64,000 bases of DNA, taken from NCBI GenBank assembly GCA_963969595.1, contig OZ018411.1, positions 11,162,501 through 11,226,500 on the forward strand, read 5' to 3'. The position numbers were made by a program, and so were the translations under genes. The notes under the pieces were generated by a model. It was not told where the DNA came from. It saw nothing but the letters and a program-made list of their open reading frames with translations, and did not search any database. The stretch is from Neckera pumila. Its lineage: Eukaryota > Streptophyta > Bryopsida > Hypnales > Neckeraceae. This document shows, piece by piece, positions 58,311 to 64,000 of this stretch (position 1 is its first letter; every line of letters starts with the position of its first letter).

Positions 58311-59454
58311 GTAGTGTAGAGTGTCCTGATTGTTGACGAGCCCTTGTAATTGTTCATTGATATGAGGTTCGTCTGTTTGTAGTTGCCCAGCAGCGCGCTA
58401 CTGTAGCTAGCCCGCAGCGAGTTTGAGCTCCTTCAATTTTTATGTACACTACAGTTTTGACATAATTGACATAAATGTACATTCTGCATTTCAATCCTGC
58501 TTGCTTGTAGAATGATTGTATCCCGGTTTGTAAATGGTTTTACATGGTTGATTGCGATGTGGGAGGAAATCTCATAATGTGGTGTGTTCTTGAGGTCGTT
58601 CGTGTATCATCGTGCCACTGTACGTTTGATTGATTGATCAGTCACTTTGTGTCGATTATTAATAAAGCTGTTTCAGAATGTGCACGATTTAAGATCAGTG
58701 CTGTTTCATTTCGTATTTATGACTGTCTGTAAAACGACAGGTCGCCGTATTCTTGCACAAGAAGAGTTACTGTCTATGGGCATGAAATTAAAGAAAAATT
58801 TTCGATTACGATATAAAAATTCTTCACAAAAGTTTATATATATTTTCGGGATTAATTTTTGTTACTGTATTAATGTGTGCAAGCGCAAATGAAAAAAAAA
58901 GAAAACTCAAAGATGGAAGTTGAAAATCTGGATAATACTAATAACTCTCTAATTAAACCAGTAATCTCAGATCTCGTAGACACAATAAACGTACAAGTCT
59001 AAAAAGAATGCAAGCTGAAAGGAAGAAATCATCCTCTGTGTGAGGGAGGAACTGAAGGTGACAATATTTCATCCTTTCATTCCTTTGAAAAATTATACTT
59101 TTCTACATACCTTGAATCGTTTTGAGTTAAATGTAATCTTGTTCAACTGTATACAAATATTCTGAAAGCTACATTAGCAATCATTGGTACTGCCTTCCCC
59201 AGATGGAATCATGTGGAATATACCACATCATTTCATCCACACCAAATCAGTAACTACAAAGACATTTGGCAAAATTTGTCAGAACTCAACTGGGTTCCTG
59301 GATCAGTTACAAGGTCGCAGCTACACATTGGGGTCAATGAAAAATTAAGTACTTTGAATAAAACTGTAAATAAAGTAGCAAACTTATTCAAAATGGCAAT
59401 CAATTTATAGAGATAAATTATCTCAATGCTTGAGTTACATCACTTTGATGTGAT
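58311..59454. other. ELIP-2 3' flank and intergenic DNA
   Basis: Up to about 58,780 this is the diverged partner of the ELIP-1 3' flank and includes the 3' UTR. Beyond that, short open frames (for example 58,647-58,892) are not recognised. Confidence 0.45.
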
Positions 59455-60085
59455 TGTCATTCATGTTTTGTGTTTGTAAGTGACAAGAGAAGCTCTTCAT
59501 ATACCCATCGGGTGGTAGGAAGTAGAACAACCCATGTGGGATAAATAAACTAGAATTTGTAGTTCTCAAGCACATAGTTAAGTCAAAAACAAAGAAATGT
59601 GTTAAAAGTAGAAATGTGTTAAAAGTAGACTTTGGACTAAAAAAAGTTGGTAAACGAAGATAAGTTTCACCTCCAAAAATCCGTTTAGCATTTTGAATCT
59701 CCAATCAAAAGTTATGAATAAATTTAATAGAGGGATTGGAATGAACACTTTCTTTAACACTTTAAAAAATCCTCTCTCAAATTTATTCATGACTCTTGAT
59801 TGGAGATTCAAAATACCAAACGGATTTTTGGAGGTGAAACTTATCTTCATTTACCAACTTTTTTTAGTTTAAAGTTTTTTGAAAAAAGTTATTCTACTAT
59901 GCATAAATGAGGTCTGAAATTTTACTTTTAACACAATTCTTTGTTTTTGACTTAACTATGTGCTTGAGAAACTACAAACTCTAATTTATTTATCCCACAT
60001 GGGTTGTTCTACCTCCTACCACCCCATGGGTATATATAGAGTTGTTTTTTCACTTGAAAACCCAAAATATGTTATTCATTGCAAA
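59455..60085. repeat. About 630 bp near-palindrome (long inverted repeat)
   Basis: The left arm (about 59,455-59,725) and right arm (about 59,770-60,085) are inverted copies with high similarity. Inner blocks such as AAGATAAGTTTCACCTCC and CAAGCACATAGTTAAGTC are exact. The right arm has about 50 bp extra near 59,875-59,935. The loop is only about 40 bp. It is probably a foldback or MITE-type element. A transcript would form a long double-stranded RNA. Confidence 0.85.
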
Positions 60086-60364
60086 TTGTTGTAATGCATT
60101 ACACATTGGATTCTTTGCCAACATCTTCTTTTAGAAACACTGGTTGATTTGTATGGTTGGTCCTAAAATTAACAAATGAAAATGGAACATATCATAATGT
60201 ATTGGCACTATTCTGGTACTCAAGCGTACATTAAATATGTAAGGATGAATTTTGTGGATGAGGACTCCAGAGAGGGAAAGGCAGCCTCTCTGAAGGCTAC
60301 TGAATGTTACTGCGTGTTATGTACCGGAAACAGCAGTCAGATAATTACTCATCCTCTAATCTAA

Positions 60365-60620
60365 ATTTATATTTTAAGAATTTTAATATCACAAAGATTT
60401 CAAAGTCAGTAAGTTTTACCAGTAATATTTAAAATTGAATATTGGTTCGGTTTTTAAAATTTTCATTTTTCATTTGAATGTAATAGTGATCTTCATAAGA
60501 TTTTCACCCCCATTAAGTTACAATGTTATTTCAAGCTATAGTGAATCTTCGTATGTCATTTTTGAAGGGTTATTCCATTCTTTGAACTCGACAAAATAAT
60601 GAGCATCCAAAAGTCCATTT
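60365..60620. repeat. Dispersed repeat, partner of 55,380-55,620
   Basis: Shares ordered motifs with the other copy (AAGTTTTACCA, CAATGTTATTTCAAG, GTCATTTTTGAAGGGTTATTCC). No coding function seen. Confidence 0.5.
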
Positions 60621-60632
60621 CACAAAATAGTG

Positions 60633-60860
60633 AAATTAGGTTGCCCCACACTAATTTTCTCAACAGTCCACACTATAGAAATATTCATTGCTTTTGTATC
60701 AAATGATGCATTCAATTCCAAGTCATGTGTGTGGCATAGATTTGTGCACCAGTTCAAGGCCTGGTTCAAGAGTGGTATGCTCCTCCATGTGGAACAAGCA
60801 TTGATCCATGAGGTAATTTATCTCAGGTAAGGCAACCTAATTGACAAGGCAACCTAATTT
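60633..60860. mobile_element. Small MITE with AAATTAGGTTGCC ends
   Basis: The left end AAATTAGGTTGCC is matched by the inverted GGCAACCTAATTTT at the right, where the motif is present twice (60,836 and 60,848). About 228 bp, non-coding. Confidence 0.6.
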
Positions 60861-61013
60861 TCCTATTTTCTGTAGAGAAAAAATCAACCTTTGGAAGGGC
60901 CGTTCCAAATTGCCATGCTGTGCTATTTCAAGCATGAACTGTCAACTTGAAAAAATGCCCTTGGTAAGCAGTCAAAGTATATGACTGCTCGTCAGAGCAA
61001 TCAGATTTTGCAG

Positions 61014-61015
<2 letters not shown>

Positions 61016-61097
<82 letters not shown>
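61016..61097. repeat. (TA)n microsatellite
   Basis: About 80 bp of TA dinucleotides. Confidence 0.95.
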
Positions 61098-61479
61098 CCT
61101 TCAAAGTGTTCCAAAGTTAATGATGTTATGTTCAAGTCTAAATCAATGGGATTTCAATAAATTTGTTGAAAACTTGGTTGGAAACGTGTAGTAGTTGTAT
61201 TTTCATCATGTGATTTCAATAAATAAAGTGAACAAGCAACTACACTCCAAGAGGGATTAAGTTATACTCCGTAGTACTTTTATGAGCTAGGCAAGCCTTT
61301 TATGGAAAAGGTATAGTGTTTACGAGGGAGGCAAGTGAAACTTCAAAGTCTTGAAATGGTTTTCAAGAATTGAAAAAATGGTTTTCAAGATTTTGAAGAG
61401 TTTTAAGGGTTTTAGCATATTTATCTTAAATAATTTTTAATTTTTGAAAAACAACAAAATTTAGTTATTCAATTAGTCC

Positions 61480-62388
61480 TTACCCCCTAAAGTTTCATGA
61501 CTATGTAATCACCAAAAACGCTCCAAAACTGCCATTTCTAATACAACTACCAAGTTTTTGGAAAAAAACAATTTTTGACACATGTAACCGTAGGATCTTG
61601 TAGTATGATATTTTGAAAACATGTGGTAAAAATTTCAGAAAATTCCACCGTGTGGATCATAAGATATAAGCATTCAAAGTCTTGAAAACCATTTTTTCAA
61701 TTCTGCGAAAAATCGGGCAGTTGCACTTTGCAAGCTTACTTTTCAATGAAAAGATGCCAATAAAGGTGGTGCTTTTTTGAATTCAGTTTCCTAAACAAGT
61801 TGTCTATATGCTTGGAATCGTACAACATATAGGAAAAAATTAGTAAGTAGAAAGAAGTAGAAAATGATTCAAAATACTAAATTGTTAAAAATTTAATCAT
61901 GGAATTTAAAAATGCCAATCCCAACGGTTGTAAGTTGTAATAATCAATCTACATCGTAGGATTGTATTATTTTCCAAAAATATTGAAAATGAGTTAAATA
62001 AACTACTTTAAAGTTTTTTTTAGAGTAGAGAATCCATAACTGCCCGCAATTCAAAAACCCTCATAACTTTTGACTCATTGATTGAGATAGAATAACTCAA
62101 AGCTTTTTAAGTATATATAAATGTAGAGAACCAATTTCTTTTTTAAATTCCGAAAAAAATGATTTTTTCATATCTGCCCAAACTGCCCAATTACGAAAAA
62201 AAGTAACATATTAGGTCACAACTTTTGACTCGTATTTCGAATGTCATGAAACTTGGTACACATGAAGATATTCCTTGCCCCCACCTTCTATTAAAATTTC
62301 AGCCTCAAATATGGATATCTCTAGTCACACGTACCTGCCCAAAATTTCTATACGGCCAAAAAACGCATGTTGGTCCTTTAGGGGTTAA
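61480..62388. mobile_element. TTAA-flanked element (909 bp)
   Basis: The left end CCCCTAAAGTTTCATGAC follows TTAC, a decayed TTAA. The right end is GGTCCTTTAGGGG plus TTAA (62,385-62,388). It is alignable over its whole length with the inserted copy at 10,529-11,460, in the same orientation. The terminal and subterminal blocks (CACCAAAAACGCTCC at the left; AAAAAACGCATGTTGGTCC at the right) are nearly identical. Confidence 0.85.
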
Positions 62389-62439
62389 AGTTCCAAGAGG
62401 CATTAGAAAAATCTCAAGCCTCCAAAGGGGCTACTCCAA

Positions 62440-62600
62440 AATAACCACATTAGAAAAAATTTCATCCCTCAACAAGGTCACTAGCCTTGCACCCCCGTGG
62501 TGCAATTATGAAATTAAAAATAAAAATAAAAATAATTTGAAAATTTGAAATCACGACATGGTCGCGCTGTCAACACCACGTGAGTGCCGTTAGATTTTAA
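62440..62600. repeat. Dispersed repeat shared with 13,150-13,400
   Basis: See the partner locus. Here the A-rich spacer is an (AAAAT)n run at about 62,512-62,535. Confidence 0.5.
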
Positions 62601-63400
62601 TATTTTTAAATATATTTTTCAAGAAAATAAAATAAAATAAAACATTATTTTGATGGTCTTTTTGGTAAATGACCATCTCCATAGAGCTGTTGCAAATGGC
62701 CAATTTTGATTTTGTGTATTTACTTATTTTCACGATTTTTTCCTAATTAAAACATGAAGGTATGTATTTTCTTGTGACTTAGCACTTTTCAAGTTTTCCT
62801 ACTTAGTGAACTCACCTATGAAGTTCCTTCTCTGGGAACCTTTGTCTTAAAGGTGTATACACTAGTCATATTTTTTGAATTTTTAAAAAATTAGTTTTCT
62901 AATTTTAAAGTATTTCCCAAAAAATCAAACAAACGCCAAAAATAATACAAGTGTTTCTTGCAATCACCCAAAAGTGCATTTTTTGCCTATTCCCGCGCAG
63001 CTGTTATTACAACGATAGTGTCACAGGAACCAAGTTTTACGTGTTAAAAATTTATAAAAAATTAAAAAAAACAAAAAACAAAATAGTCTTAAAAAAAAAA
63101 AAAAAACCCACGAAATCTAACCAATTTGACTTTTGCAAAAAATAGTCAAGCCATGACTATTTTTGGAAATAAAAATTGTATCTACAGTTTGTTTATTTTT
63201 TATTTTTTTCAACACATGGACCATTGTATCTGCTGTTTTTAACATTATAGATAGTGTTTAAATTTATTTTGTTTTCAATTAAGTCATATTAAATTCAATC
63301 AAGCCACAAAATTTGGCTTAATAGGATTGAATTTGATTTAATTTAATTTAGTTTGACTGAATTGAAAAAATAAGTTTCAAATAATCCAAATTAAGCGAAA
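62600..63400. other. AT-rich intergenic DNA, nothing recognised
   Basis: No gene or repeat boundary supported. Confidence 0.35.
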
Positions 63401-63401
63401 T

Positions 63402-63449
63402 TGATTAAGTGGCTATTGAAGCTAGCTAGCTTCAATAGTTGCTTAATCA
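63402..63449. repeat. Perfect 26 bp palindrome in a longer hairpin
   Basis: 63,413-63,438 is a perfect palindrome centred on GCTAGC. It is extended on both sides by imperfect complementarity (GATTAAG/CTTAATC). Confidence 0.85.
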
Positions 63450-64000
63450 TTTTGTGAGTAACAAAATGAGAATAGGAGTCCTTTATGGAATTGGGATTGT
63501 AGAAGGGTTTACAACCTCTGTGATGGACAATTTCATTAAAATGGCAATATTATTGCACCATTTCGGGTGTGACACTTTGACCATCTAGAATAGGTATAGA
63601 GTTTAGAATAAGTGTTTTGAAACATCTAGGATAGGTATAGATTTGAAGACAGCCGTTTTGAACTATAAAAGCGCCAAGTTCCGGAACGGCGCCATTTTAA
63701 TGAAATTGACCATAAATGTTAAAAAATTTCACATTTGAAGGAAATTAATGATGTTTTCACAATCAATCTTTGAATGAATTTGCAGATCAATGTTCAATGA
63801 TATTTCATTCAATAATTAATATTTTGTATGGAAAAAATTATAAATTATATTTGTGTTGAAATGTTTTTCTAACATATTTATATATTTTTTGAAACTGAAC
63901 TATCAAAATGATTTCTTACAATTTATGATGCATTACATAATTTTTTTGATGAAAGACTTAAATTGTTTTTTATACAAATTATATTTTGTAGCAAACATAA
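63450..64000. other. AT-rich window end, nothing recognised
   Basis: A short direct repeat (TAGAATAGGTATAGA and TAGGATAGGTATAGA) occurs at about 63,586 and 63,628. No gene seen. Confidence 0.35.

Overview
This is a nuclear window from a land plant. The best guess is a bryophyte. The evidence is a jasmonate-receptor (COI1) gene, two chloroplast ELIP genes, a plant-type DNA polymerase epsilon gene with about 50 exons and mostly short introns, and a chromodomain Ty3/gypsy element of a type reported from mosses. The COI1 copy also has a bulky residue at the ligand-pocket position where flowering plants have alanine. The exact species cannot be read from the sequence.

Layout. 1-28,600 is gene-poor and AT-rich. 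It is a mosaic of small inverted-repeat transposons, microsatellites and minisatellites, one degenerate chromodomain Ty3/gypsy retrotransposon (17,454-23,040), a truncated LINE (26,682-27,617) and a stray exon-like fragment of an NPF/PTR transporter (about 4,640-4,890). 28,673-30,716 is COI1 on the minus strand, in three exons. 30,717-33,240 is a 2.5 kb divergent intergenic region with two E2F-like sites 25 bp apart. 33,241-52,345 is the catalytic subunit of DNA polymerase epsilon on the plus strand. I could resolve it into 50 in-phase exons encoding about 2,247 residues. 53,188-53,892 and 57,606-58,310 are two intronless ELIP genes in tandem. 58,800-64,000 returns to repeats, including a roughly 630 bp near-palindrome.

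The most striking repeat system is a family of roughly 0.4-1.05 kb elements with ends close to CCCCTAAAG...CTTTAGGGG, flanked by TTAA. Two copies are nested inside other copies exactly at TTAA. Sister copies in the same window supply the uninterrupted version of each target. That is direct evidence for TTAA-specific insertion, the hallmark of piggyBac-type elements. No transposase is visible here. Other small families (TAAGGTAAA ends, GTGGGTAC ends, a foldback at 263-1,079) and hairpin-rich inverted repeats (6,545-7,640; 59,455-60,085) fill much of the rest.

The genes do not form a pathway. COI1 is the hormone co-receptor F-box protein, POL2 replicates the leading strand, and the ELIPs are thylakoid photoprotective proteins. 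The two ELIP copies share a 517 bp stretch with no differences while their flanks have diverged clearly, which suggests gene conversion.
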